Positions 32,813 through 42,669 of a stretch of DNA of 64,000 nucleotides are shown here, in pieces. The position numbers and the translations under genes were made by a program. The DNA lies in assembly GCA_020205615.1 (NCBI GenBank), contig CM035170.1, positions 11,400,980-11,464,979 of the forward strand, written 5' to 3'. This stretch comes from Panax quinquefolius (taxonomy: Eukaryota; Streptophyta; Magnoliopsida; Apiales; Araliaceae). The notes beneath the pieces were generated by a model. It was given only the letters and a program-made list of their open reading frames with translations. It made no database searches and had not been told where the DNA came from. Each line of letters opens with the position of its first letter. Position 1 is the stretch's first letter.

Positions 32813-33830
32813 CATATTTGCATTGTAGGCTGCATTTACATATTTTTCATTTCATACCATGTGTTAGGAGCATTTGTGTCGTTATGTGTTGTTTTGTGGG
32901 TCATATATAGTGTTTACAGTAGTAGTTAGAAGTATTTCCATTCAAATAGAGCATGTTTGGTTGTTTAAAACATTGTGTTGGTGAATGATAAGAATTTGAT
33001 GAATTAAGGGATAACTTGAGTGAAAGGGATAATGAATGTTAATATGATTCTTAATTGCTTGTCACTTTTACTTCATTTGAAACACTTGGTTTAAAAGGAA
33101 AAAAGTCGGTGTGTTGATTTGGTTAAGATTTAAGATAAACTCATTGTATTTGAAGCTTAGGAAGGATATTATAATAGCCTCTGTAGCTTATGATTACTCA
33201 TATTGTCTAAAAAAACAAACTTGACGAGTTATCTTTGTGGCCTCTGTTACTCGAATAAGTATGCCCTTAGGAGTGTCTCTACACTCAGCGCCCTAAAACT
33301 AATTAGTTTGGGAGTCGTTGGTTGAAAGTTCTCTACATGGATAACTTTGAAAAGCCTAATAAAGATTAACATTGCACAAGTCAAGAAAAAAAAAGTAGAT
33401 ATAAATAATCACTTAGCTAGTTTGGTTTTGTGGCTTTTTCTATTCGGGTTATTAGATCCGTAGGGGTGTCTTAACACCTAATGCCCTAAAACCAACTGGT
33501 TTGGGAGTTATTGATCAAAAGCTCGTTACATGGGTACCTCTGAAAAGCCTAAGGAAGTTAAACATTATATAAGTCAAGTCGAGTTTAAAAAAATTATAAA
33601 AAGAAATTTAGAAATATGATAAAAGTAAGTTATAGAGGTGCATTATAATTCTTACATCTAATGTATATCTTTCATAAAGCATTGTAATTCATGACTTTGG
33701 CTGAGTTTTGGTTGAATTGATGAATTGAAACCACACACACAATAAGGGTTGAAAATGAAGTAAGATTAGTGATATGTTAAGTTTTAAGTGATGCATGAGT
33801 TGGAGATTTTGCTTGAGTTATTTGGTGATG
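32810..33830 (+). mobile_element. Athila 3' LTR region
   Basis: LTR-like sequence beginning TTGCATATTTGCATTG. It contains two diverged copies of a block of about 190 bp: 33225-33385 and 33420-33575 share TTTGTGGC, CCCTAAAACCAA and TTTGGGAGT-type words. The right end near 33830 is not defined, as the next sequence is different in character. No gene. Confidence 0.5.
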
Positions 33831-33834
33831 GACT

Positions 33835-34366
33835 CCACGGCACGCTTGCGTGAGGTGGTCGTCGCCCGGATCGTTTCTAACAAAGTCGTAAAGTGAAACG
33901 CTCATGACACCGTAACCCAACGCCTATAAAGAGACGAGAACTTTGGTACAATCGATCGTGCAAGGAAGCTGAGTTGAATAGAACACCAACGACACCTTGA
34001 CCCAATGTCTATAACGAGACAAAAACCAAAAGTACAATTGACGATTGATGTATGGTAGAAGACGCCACACATAACTATCTATTGTTGTATGATAAGTCGA
34101 TAATGAATCTCACATAAAACTATGAACAATTCAGGAGTTCTCAAAGAACCAAAAAGAGAATAATCTCACAATTTTTATTTATCAAAGTTATATATCTATT
34201 ACAATAGATGTAACCTTTATTTATACTAATAATAAGAAATCCTAATTCTATAAGGAATAAGACATCAAAACCCTAATTCCTATAAGGAATAAGAATTTGA
34301 ATGGAAATAGAAATAGAAATCATAGCTAACAAATCAATATGAAAATCAAATCCTATCACTGTTACA
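33835..34366 (-). mobile_element. Possible copia-type LTR
   Basis: On the minus strand the sequence starts TGTAACAGTGATAGG at 34366 and holds a TATA-like GTATAAATAAAGG (near 34231) followed by an R-like region. A duplicated module around 33905 and 33997 shares GACACC...CCAA and TATAA-GAGAC words. I cannot fix the left boundary or find target duplications. Confidence 0.35.
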
Positions 34367-34382
34367 GTGAAAGTTCAATCAA

Positions 34383-34620
34383 ACTTACTGGAAATCCAGT
34401 GTTCCATTCCCGCACAAAACACATTGAAACGCATTATCATATTGCTCGAGAGACGGTTTTGACTCAGGATATTCAACTGCAGAAAATTCGAACTGATGAT
34501 TAAATTGTTGATATATTTACCAAAGCGCTTGGCAAAGCAAAGTTTAAAGTATTTCGAGGTGCTCTTGGTATTGTTGACAGTAAGTTTGCATTAAGGGGGA
34601 CTGTTGCAAATTAGTGAAAC
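34383..34620 (+). pseudogene. Copia RNase H C-terminal fragment
   Basis: The plus strand encodes NPVFHSRTKHIE, HYHIARETVL, then a stop in place of Gln after RTDD, then IVDIFTKALGKAKF and ALGIVDSKFALRG. These are the final blocks of Ty1/copia RNase H, including the conserved KHIE and DIFTKAL motifs. Everything upstream of KLTGNPVF is missing. The polypurine tract TTAAGGGGGA at 34591-34600 and an LTR follow, so only the 3' tip of the element survives. Confidence 0.85.
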
Positions 34621-34895
34621 TTACAGCTGTCATATCTTGGAAGTTGGAAGTTGCTGAATAAGTCTAGTTTGTTTTAAGTATTCCATTTATTTAGGAATAC
34701 TGATTGTCTTTCTTTTATTTAGGTAAATAATCTCATCGGCACGTTGGTGTTGGTTAAGACTTTTTAGGAAAACTTTTAGTATTTATAACCTTTGTAATCC
34801 TTAGTTTTGCTTCAATTCTTCATTGAGTAATAAAATTCTGTTTCAACATATCTCTATTTTCTTTTCGGTTTCTTCCGATCTCTATATTTGTTACA
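34602..34895 (+). mobile_element. Short copia 3' LTR (about 294 bp)
   Basis: Begins TGTTGCAAATTAGTG after the polypurine tract and ends near TTTGTTACA at 34895. It contains a TATTTATAACC promoter-like word (34779-34789) and AATAAAATTC (34829-34838) as a likely polyadenylation signal. The end is placed by the usual TG...CA rule. Confidence 0.75.
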
Positions 34896-36135
34896 TCGAC
34901 GTAAAAGGGATTGGGATTGGGATTAGGTTTACATAGAAACTCAAGTTGATTTTATTCTTAATTGTGTTTTCTGCTCATTTTAAATTCCCCGTAAAACTAA
35001 GAAGAAAGCGCACTTTCATAGTATTGTTGCAGTTTAATTCTTACAAACCCTCAAAAGTGAATTAAGGACAAATCTGCCACCGCCGTAGGGCACATCTCTC
35101 CTCCAACACTCTTGTTGTGAAACACAAAAAATTGGCAAATGGTACTCTTGTTGTGGAAAGAAAGTAATTGACAGAGATGACCTTTTTTCTGGAAAGGAGG
35201 GAGTGTTGTGAACATTTATAAATTTAAGGAGACAGTAAAATAGTAAGTATGGGTTGGCCAACAACCCTTGTTTATCCTGATCCTTAATAAGAAAAATGAC
35301 AAAAGACTGAGGATATTTATAAACCAAATAATATCTCTAATGCCGTAAGACCATATTTAAGATCATGTTCCGGACAGATGCATGTCGTCCCTCGTCTAGA
35401 CAATACAGTCTCTATGGACCAAACTTTCACATGCATAAAGTTATGGTATTACTAGTCCAAGCCGAGAGCAGATCTTCTGTCCCCATTTTCTCTATCTCTT
35501 TTATGTCCGTCCACTTAAATTTTGACATCTAGCCACTTATTTAATTTTAGAGTTAATTAATGTTAAGCAAAAGGCTAGATAAATGCAATTCCAAGATCAT
35601 TTGTAACATTCATTCAGTAGAAGCTAACACTTGCTCAAACACAATTTAGTGAACACTAAACAACAACTTTTCATTGCTAATATTTAACTTACACACCAGT
35701 ATAGTTCTTAGGGAATAGGGATGTGATATTAATAATTATAATTCATAATTAAAACAAATTGGATCACAAGAAATCCATCAAGGCATTATGTAATTATATA
35801 CATATATGGCGTAGTTACAATCTTTACGTACGCACACACGTGTTTAAAATTTGAGCGTACAAATGGACAATGATGCAACTGTTCATACTAATGTTATTAT
35901 ACAACAAATTAAATTAATCCAACAAATACCCAAAATAGATAATGTTATTATACAACAATGTTATTTTATAGGGAGAGGTGCAAGAATTTTATACGATACT
36001 TGTGGGCAAATGCGGCCGCGTTGGATGTTGTGGGGCGGTTGGTCATGGTGTCGGCATCTGAATCTTCTTTCTTCTCCCTCTTCCTCCTTTTTTTTTCTTT
36101 CTTCTTCTTACGTTCGACTGTATAGGTTCTGATGA
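34896..36135. other. No recognised gene or repeat
   Basis: AT-rich sequence of more complex composition than its surroundings, possibly low-copy host DNA. Short frames (minus 35034-35327, plus 35851-36132) show no recognisable domain, and the second owes its length partly to a TTC-rich run. Confidence 0.4.
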
Positions 36136-36455
36136 AATTTAAAAGGATCAGCTACCGCTTTCTGCAATTTCATGCGGTCACTATTTTTTAATGATGTAAA
36201 TTTATTAGCGACCGATGTGCGGTCGCTATTCGTCAATAATCGCAATAAGTCTCTCCGCCAACATTTACGTCAAATTTATGACGACAAATTTATATCAGTG
36301 ACTGATCAACGACCACAAGGCGGTAGCTAATAGCAATAGCGACTAGATTTAATTGTGTTCACTAATAAATAGCTGTCGATATTATTAATAGTGACCGAAT
36401 AGTGCAGTCGCAGTTACTCTTGATTGCTATTGGACAATTTTTTTTTATAGTAGTA
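36136..36455 (-). mobile_element. Possible CACTA element end (degenerate)
   Basis: Repeated GCGGTCGCTA and AGCGACCGC-type words in both orientations, ending in a TTTTTTATAGTAGTAG stretch near 36455 whose inverse reads CTACTACTATAAAAAA. This resembles a CACTA subterminal region with a mutated terminus. The other end is not visible. Confidence 0.35.
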
Positions 36456-37195
36456 GATAATTTTAACTAACTTACACCACGGCTCATTTAACTTTTTGAA
36501 CTTTTATATTTATCCATATTAATTTTAGTTTTAAATAATTGTTCTTATTCTAGTTAGCTGGCGTGACAAAATATTATTTCCCCATATTGAAAACAGTTTG
36601 CAAAGGTTTTTCTTGATATTGATCACAGTACTTGTTTAAGAAGTTTGAATATCATTTATTCTTTTACTTTGAAATTGGTTTCATGTGCCTAAATATATAC
36701 CAAAACTTAGTTAAGTAGAATATATTTTTTTTGCCCTATTTAAACATTATAAATTGAAAAACACTTCTCAACAAATTGTCCAAACAATAGCTTAATTGAG
36801 CAGTCTTATATGTTGTGATAAATTTATATCGAATTACAATTAAAAAACATATCAAACATGATATTGGATATAATTAAAAAAAGACCTCATTAATTTATTA
36901 CACATCTCTCTAAAAGGATTTGGATCCCCTCCATTACACCTTCTATTCAATTCCATCAAATACACCATATTTTTATAATTATGAATAGTATAAATAAAAT
37001 CGATACTAATCAACTAATTTATTATATTGAATTACATAATTATTTTTAAAATAAAGTAATCTCATACTTTTTCACCCTCACTATCCTAATTGCATAAGTG
37101 GTAACTCTTTTACCCTCAGTGTCTTAATTTTATTTTTCTAATTTTTCACTTCATTTCTCTGATTACACCACCTCACCACCACTACCAACCACCAA

Positions 37196-37252
37196 CCACC
37201 ACTCACCATCCATCCATCACCACCACCACCATCACCATCACCATCACCATCG
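37196..37252 (+). repeat. CAC/CAT trinucleotide-type microsatellite
   Basis: A run of CACCAC and CACCAT units. Confidence 0.9.
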
Positions 37253-37888
37253 TGGTCATATTTTATGATAATTATGTAAATTTATCGGAAGTAGTTAGCA
37301 TGAAATTTATTTTTGAGTTTCATTAATTGGTCCATTGGTAGATAAGTGCTTGCGTGCGCTGAGGTTATGCGTAGCCAAGAATATTCTATTGGTCAATTGA
37401 CCAACTTACTAAAAAATAAACTTCATACTAACCGGATCCAAAATTATCATAGTTATTATTATGTTTTGTTAAATTTAAAACATTTTACTAGTCATACATT
37501 ATATGTTAGTGACATTATTTAAATTAGTTATTTAATACTTATAATATTATTACCCCTATTATAAGTTTGTATAAATTAATTTAATGGTAAAACAATAAAA
37601 TATTATATTCAAACATCCTATATAAATTACTTGTCAAATATTTTTTATAATTAAAGTCTATTTCATATATATAGTTTCTATTTATATAAACTCTTGTTAC
37701 ATAATTTTATTAATCGAATAAAAAATTTAAAGTGTCAACATCATTCAATTTCCTAAGAATAGATTGGTCCGTTTTAAAATAAAGGTAGTATAGTACAATT
37801 GGGTGGAAAGTTGAAATTTATGTATGTAATACTTGGCGCTAGATAGACAAGAGTTAACGTTTGACATGATGGAATGGGACCCACCGGC

Positions 37889-37914
37889 CAGAGAGAGAGA
37901 GAGAGAGAGAGAGA
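37889..37914. repeat. (GA)n microsatellite
   Basis: About thirteen GA dinucleotides in a row. Confidence 0.95.
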
Positions 37915-38439
37915 ATGTATTAATTACTTTTAGGGACTGACCGACTGACAGATAGATGGTGTCTTGTACATCGGGGAACAGAAGCCCCGCGCTGTTCTCG
38001 CGCGACCATTTGCTGGGTCCCACTCCTTTCCCAAATTATCATCCTCTATCTGCACTTCATTAATGCAATTCATTCTCACCACTTGGATTCACATATAAAG
38101 AATGTAAAGATAGGGAAAAGACATATTATTATATTAATTATTTATATTTAATGACCTTCTTTTTAAATAATACTCATTTCCTTTAAAAATATAGAATTAT
38201 TATTAAATTTTATAAAATTAATTTGAGATCTTTTTTAAAAAAATTAAGAAACTCTGGCAATAAAATTAAGAAAGATTTATTTTACTCAATCACATTTATT
38301 TTGATTATAGAGAAAGGAAAAGCAAAACAATAACATATTTTTCTAGAATTATGTTTAGAGTTATAATCTTTTACGGGGGAGTTCAAGAATTTAAAATATC
38401 CTCAAAAACAAAATTTAAAAAATAAATATTTTAAGTAGT

Positions 38440-38889
38440 TTACAAAATATTAATCATTCATTACTAAAACAATAAGAATACCTAACAAAATTTTGTAATA
38501 ATTTTAAAACCATCACAAAAGATAATAATTTATGATAGATTTTTGAGAAATCACAAAATAATAATTTATATGGTGGCTCTTAGTGATGCTTAATTTTGTC
38601 ATCAATGTAATATAATTGTGATGATCATATATCAATCACCAAATTTTTCATGTAATTTTTTTTTTATTTTTGTGAGGACTAAGCCATTACCTATGGATAT
38701 ACCATTTTCGTGATTGTATGTACGTTATCACCAATATTCTAATAAAAAATTATTAAATTGATAATTTGTGATGGTCATGACAATCATTAAAAAATAGATT
38801 TTTGTGATAACTTTTATTTGCAATCGCAAAAAAATATGTTTTGTGATGGAATTTTCAAGTCAACACAAAATAAAAATTTATATGATATT
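38440..38889. repeat. AT-rich segment with TTTGTGATGG / ATCACAAAA motifs
   Basis: Short words such as TTTGTGATGG, ATCACAAA and GTGATAAC recur here and again at 41564-42075 on the far side of solo LTR G, so the two sides were probably one element. The style resembles subterminal repeats of a non-autonomous DNA transposon, but I find no matching termini. Confidence 0.35.
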
Positions 38890-40041
38890 TGTAAGATCCC
38901 AACTTTTATGAATAAAAATTAATTTTTTTCTCGAAATGTATTTTTGAATATTATGGTATGGATTTGATATAATGTTATAGTTGTGGGTATTATTTATAAA
39001 TTTTGCAAAGTAAGCAAGTGGTTATATAATATTCGATTGGTCAGGGAATATTTGTACGACGACACAATCATTGGTGGACCCCACAACGAAAGTATTGTCA
39101 TAGTTAAAAAGCAGCGATTATATCTTTTATAAAAATAATGGCGAAAGTTTTACCGTTAAACCGCTTGAACTACCCGTGGTAAAAGAACGATGAATATGTC
39201 TGAATTGATAAGTAGTAGCACACGGTATTGATTATTGATGCTTACGTGAGAAGTCACTTAGTTATACTCAATTATTACTCTGAGAATTCACGCATAATAT
39301 CGTTCATATTATCGATTCAATTATTGTCACAATGTCATCTCGCATAATATTTTATATTATTAAATCAATAATTGAGACGACAAAGTTATTCATATTATTA
39401 TTTGCAATATTGACAATGCTAGAAGTTACATCGAGGAGAGGTTTGGTCACCTAATCAAGCGCCCAATAAGGAGAAAATCCTTATCGGAAAGCCCTCTTCT
39501 CGGAAATCGACACGGTTGTTAAATATTGTGAGTTATAATATTAATAATGAATAAGTTCGTGTTGATTAAAGATGAAATTGATAGCTCCATTGTGTTGGGA
39601 TTATTAGTGTTAGTAGAAATTGACATCTATTTCGATAATAATGGATGTCTGGAGGTTATATTGATCAATCGGGTAATTAATCGGATAAATGAGCAATTAA
39701 TTTCTATTAATTCATATGCTTATAATTATGTGTTCACATGTGTGTATTATTGATTCACATTCATGTACTATTAGGGGAGATGGTGCAAGATTGATAATAC
39801 TTGCATGACTAAATTAAAAATGGAGGTATGTATGAAGGTACTATACTGTAATTATTTTTTTCACATGATCGTACTATTGATTCACATGATTGTACTATTG
39901 ATTCACAAGATGTACTGTTAGGGGAGGTGGTGCAAGTTTGATAATACTTGCAGAACTAAATTAAAAATGAAGAAAAAGATGAAGGTATTATACTGTAATA
40001 TTTCAAGCCCCAAAACGTGCAATTATCAAAACTATATTTTC

Positions 40042-40057
40042 CTATAAATAGAAGCTC
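40042..40057 (+). promoter_or_regulatory. TATA box of R1 LTR (copy G)
   Basis: CTATAAATAGAAGCTC is conserved in the A, C, E and H 3' LTRs, followed 25-40 bp later by the CTCACCAATTCACTAAG block where transcription would start. Confidence 0.7.
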
Positions 40058-40192
40058 ATTCTTCTTTCATTCTCACCAATTCACTAAGACTTACAAGAGC
40101 ATTTATAGAGAGAGAAGCTTTAGAGTGAAAGTAGAAGAGAAGTCTGATACCTCGCTATTCCAGTATCCAGTCTTCTTCTGAGGTAAGAGATA

Positions 40193-41152
40193 TTATTTTG
40201 TTCAGTATTCATAGGAATAATATTTTCTTCCATACTCTATAGCATGTGAGTAATATTATTTCGTCTCGTATTCCTGATTATACCATCATTCGATTAAAGT
40301 ATTGCTTCTATATTCCGTGAAATTAGTAGAATATCATTGAAATTTGCGCTTCATCCAGTATTGCTTCATAAGGATATTTTCTATACATTCTTGTTAAATT
40401 TTATGTTTTTCATGCTGGAGTACTGTCCATGAGTACCATTCATTTATACAGTACTATTCACAAAAGTACTATTCACGGGTACTATTCACAAAGTACTATA
40501 CTATTCACGAGTACTATTCACAAAGTACTATTCACTCAGGTACTATTCACCCGGAGTACTATTTATAACAAAAATTGATTTTTTTTTGTCTAAATAATTT
40601 TTGATACATTAGTATTCTTGAATTTTACTCCATAAAGCAGTATCATATTGACAATTTGGACAATATTGAATTCTAGATAAATTAAATTATAAATCTTTAA
40701 AAATTTATCCTTGAACTTGTTTTATTGAATTCTTATATCATTGTCATCATCCTCATGTTTATATTATGTTGAAAATCATCTGTGGCCTGTAGTGCATAGA
40801 TGGACTTGGTATGATTATGACCAGGGATTATTCGATATAATCATGACCGTAATGTTACAAATGATGTGATAAAAGTCCTCATTGGCCCGTAGTGCATTGA
40901 TGGACAGTTGTTGGCATGATCATAACCATTGATGAATACATGAATATCCTTGGCCCGTAGTGCATGGATAATTTGTGGTCGTTATACTAAAGAATATCCT
41001 CGGCCAGTAGAAAGCGGGGTGATTCGATGATGTGGATTATTTATTGTTTGAATCTCAATGATAAAAGTGATGAAAAACCTTTTAAATCATAGAAGATAGT
41101 AGATTTTATGCTCTATTTGACTCTTCTAATGGATTGCTTTTTTCTCACGCAG
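40193..41152 (+). other. Candidate leader intron in LTR G
   Basis: Begins GTAAGAG after CTTCTGAG and ends TTTTTTCTCACGCAG with TCTAATGG some 25 bp upstream as a possible branch site. The same donor and acceptor positions recur in A, E, H and I. Splicing itself is inferred. Confidence 0.45.
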
Positions 41153-41702
41153 CTTAAACTTGTATTTGTTATATTTTATCAAGATAACACATTGAAGGCT
41201 AACGATAAATTATTCGCATTATCTTAGTTATAATATTTCTTCTTTGGGCTAGTTGAGCTCACCTTTTTGCTTTCATTGTTCTCTTGAGAAATGAGAACGT
41301 AATGGACTAGTCGAGGAGCGGAGTGATGTCCCGATGATAGCATTAGTAGTCCTCACTATTCTATGAAATAGTGTGATAATAAATGTATTGAGGACTCCAT
41401 TTAAGTTGAATACTGTCTAGAAGATAATATTTGTATTAAAACTCTCAGTTTATATTTTGTCGTATGTTACACGACAGTTGTATTATTAAGTTGTATTTGA
41501 ATTTTATACCATATATTTGGCGACTCAAGATGGGTGATGTATACCTATTTTGGGGGCGTCACAATATCTTTCAGTGATAACTAATTTTACCATCATTATA
41601 GAGTAGTTGTAGTAACCATCACAATCACGAAATCTTATGCGAGATTGATTTTGTTTAATAAGTTTCTAATCCTACAAGTATTATTTAATATTGTAACATA
41701 GT

Positions 41703-42070
41703 GGAATAAATTTTTTGTAAAAAAACATTCACATTCTTATATTTGATCCAAAGAATATTGTGTTTTTTTTGTGATAACTTTGATAATAACAAAAGGTTAG
41801 ATGTTAGTCTGATTACTTTAACCTTCACAAAAATAAATTTTTTGTAAAAAAACATTCACATTCTTATATTTGATCCAAAGAATATTGTGTTTTTTTGTGA
41901 TAACTTTGACAATAACAAAAGGTTAGATGTTAGTCTGATTACTTTAACCTTCACAAAAATAAATTTTCTTACATTTGATCCCAAAAATATTGTGTTTTTA
42001 CGTAATAACTTTGACAATCACAAAAAGTTAGGTGTTAATGTGATTACTTTAACCTTCACAAAATTAGTGT
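41703..42070 (+). repeat. 126-bp tandem repeat, three copies
   Basis: Units start at about 41708, 41835 and 41961 and share ATTTGATCC, ATATTGTGTTTTT, GATAACTTTG, AAGGTTAGATGTTAGT and GATTACTTTAACCTTCAC. The third copy lacks the first 20 bases or so. Units one and two are nearly identical, so the duplication is relatively recent. Confidence 0.92.
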
Positions 42071-42112
42071 CGTGTGCTAATATGATTGTATTAAGAGGCT
42101 AAATTATGGGAG

Positions 42113-42256
42113 ATGCTAGGATTCTCAAATTTTTAATCTCAAATGATGTGTTACCATATCATTGGTTGGGTAAATCTCATGGAATTGACTATACAATAAA
42201 TTATCACAAAAATATTAAATGTTATGTCATTTAAGACTAAATGAGACCCCTAGCAT
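42113..42256. mobile_element. MITE-like inverted-repeat element
   Basis: ATGCTAGGATTCTCA at the left and TGAGACCCCTAGCAT at the right are inverse with a few mismatches, and the match extends inward with gaps to nearly 40 bp. The length of 144 bp and lack of coding sequence fit a MITE. I cannot assign a superfamily or a clear duplication. Confidence 0.55.
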
Positions 42257-42258
42257 TA

Positions 42259-42669
42259 TAGTAAAATATCGATAAATGAATACCCTTGAGACCGAATAAA
42301 ATACCCTATAACGAGATTTTACTATAATGTCACTAAAGTAATACTCGATAAATAAATAATCTCGATAAATGAATTACTTTAGGGACATTATTTATTTATC
42401 GATAACGATAAATTAATATATTTATTTTAGAGGAAATTTTTCAATTTATGTATGTGGTCAGAAAAATCAAGAGAATAATTAATGTATTAATTTGAATCTA
42501 GAGAAGCTAAAAAGAATTGGTTATTCTAGCATCTTGGAGGGCTATGAGGTTGAAGCAACAAATCCTAAGAAAATTAATATTTTGAATGCTATCAATTTTG
42601 CTATTGCGGCTTGAAAATTTGATGTGAAGACAACAACAATTGCAAATTATTTTTGGCATTGCAAGATTC
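42259..42669 (+). pseudogene. 5' end of a pogo-like (Tc1/mariner) transposon with transposase fragment
   Basis: The start TAGTAAAATATCGATAAATGA and the repeated TCGATAAAT words with a hairpin at 42338-42397 match the style of plant pogo-like element termini. From about 42555 the plus strand reads NPKKINILNAINFAIAA, a stop where Trp is usual, then KFDVKTTTIANYFWHCKI. This is the block KxNxLxAIxFxxxAW...TIxNCFRHC of plant CENP-B/Tigger-like transposases, just before the DDE nuclease domain. The gene is cut at 42669 by insertion of element H, so the catalytic domain is lost from this side. Family recognised from memory. Confidence 0.65.

Larger units (their letters stand above)
36456..38439. other. 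AT-rich stretch without recognised gene
   Basis: Contains two microsatellites (listed separately). The segment 37850-38040 is higher in GC (CCCCGCGCTGTTCTCGCGCG) and could be low-copy host DNA, but I see no gene structure. Confidence 0.4.
38890..41563 (+). mobile_element. R1 solo LTR G
   Basis: Starts TGTAAGATCCCAAC and ends GGGGGCGTCACA, 2674 bp, with no internal region. Flanks are ATATT on the left (38885-38889) and ATATC on the right (41564-41568), a 5-bp duplication with one change. It carries CTATAAATAGAAGCTC at 40042-40057, donor-like GAG/GTAAGAG at 40193, acceptor-like CACGCAG ending at 41152, and GTACTATTCAC repeats at 40440-40560. Confidence 0.92.

Noticed and set aside
34912..34927. 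Telomere-like GGGATTGGGATT repeat
   Set aside because: Only about three imperfect units, and the plant telomere unit is TTTAGGG.
35034..35327. 97-codon minus-strand frame
   Set aside because: No recognisable domain, start context or neighbour; length is within chance for this composition.
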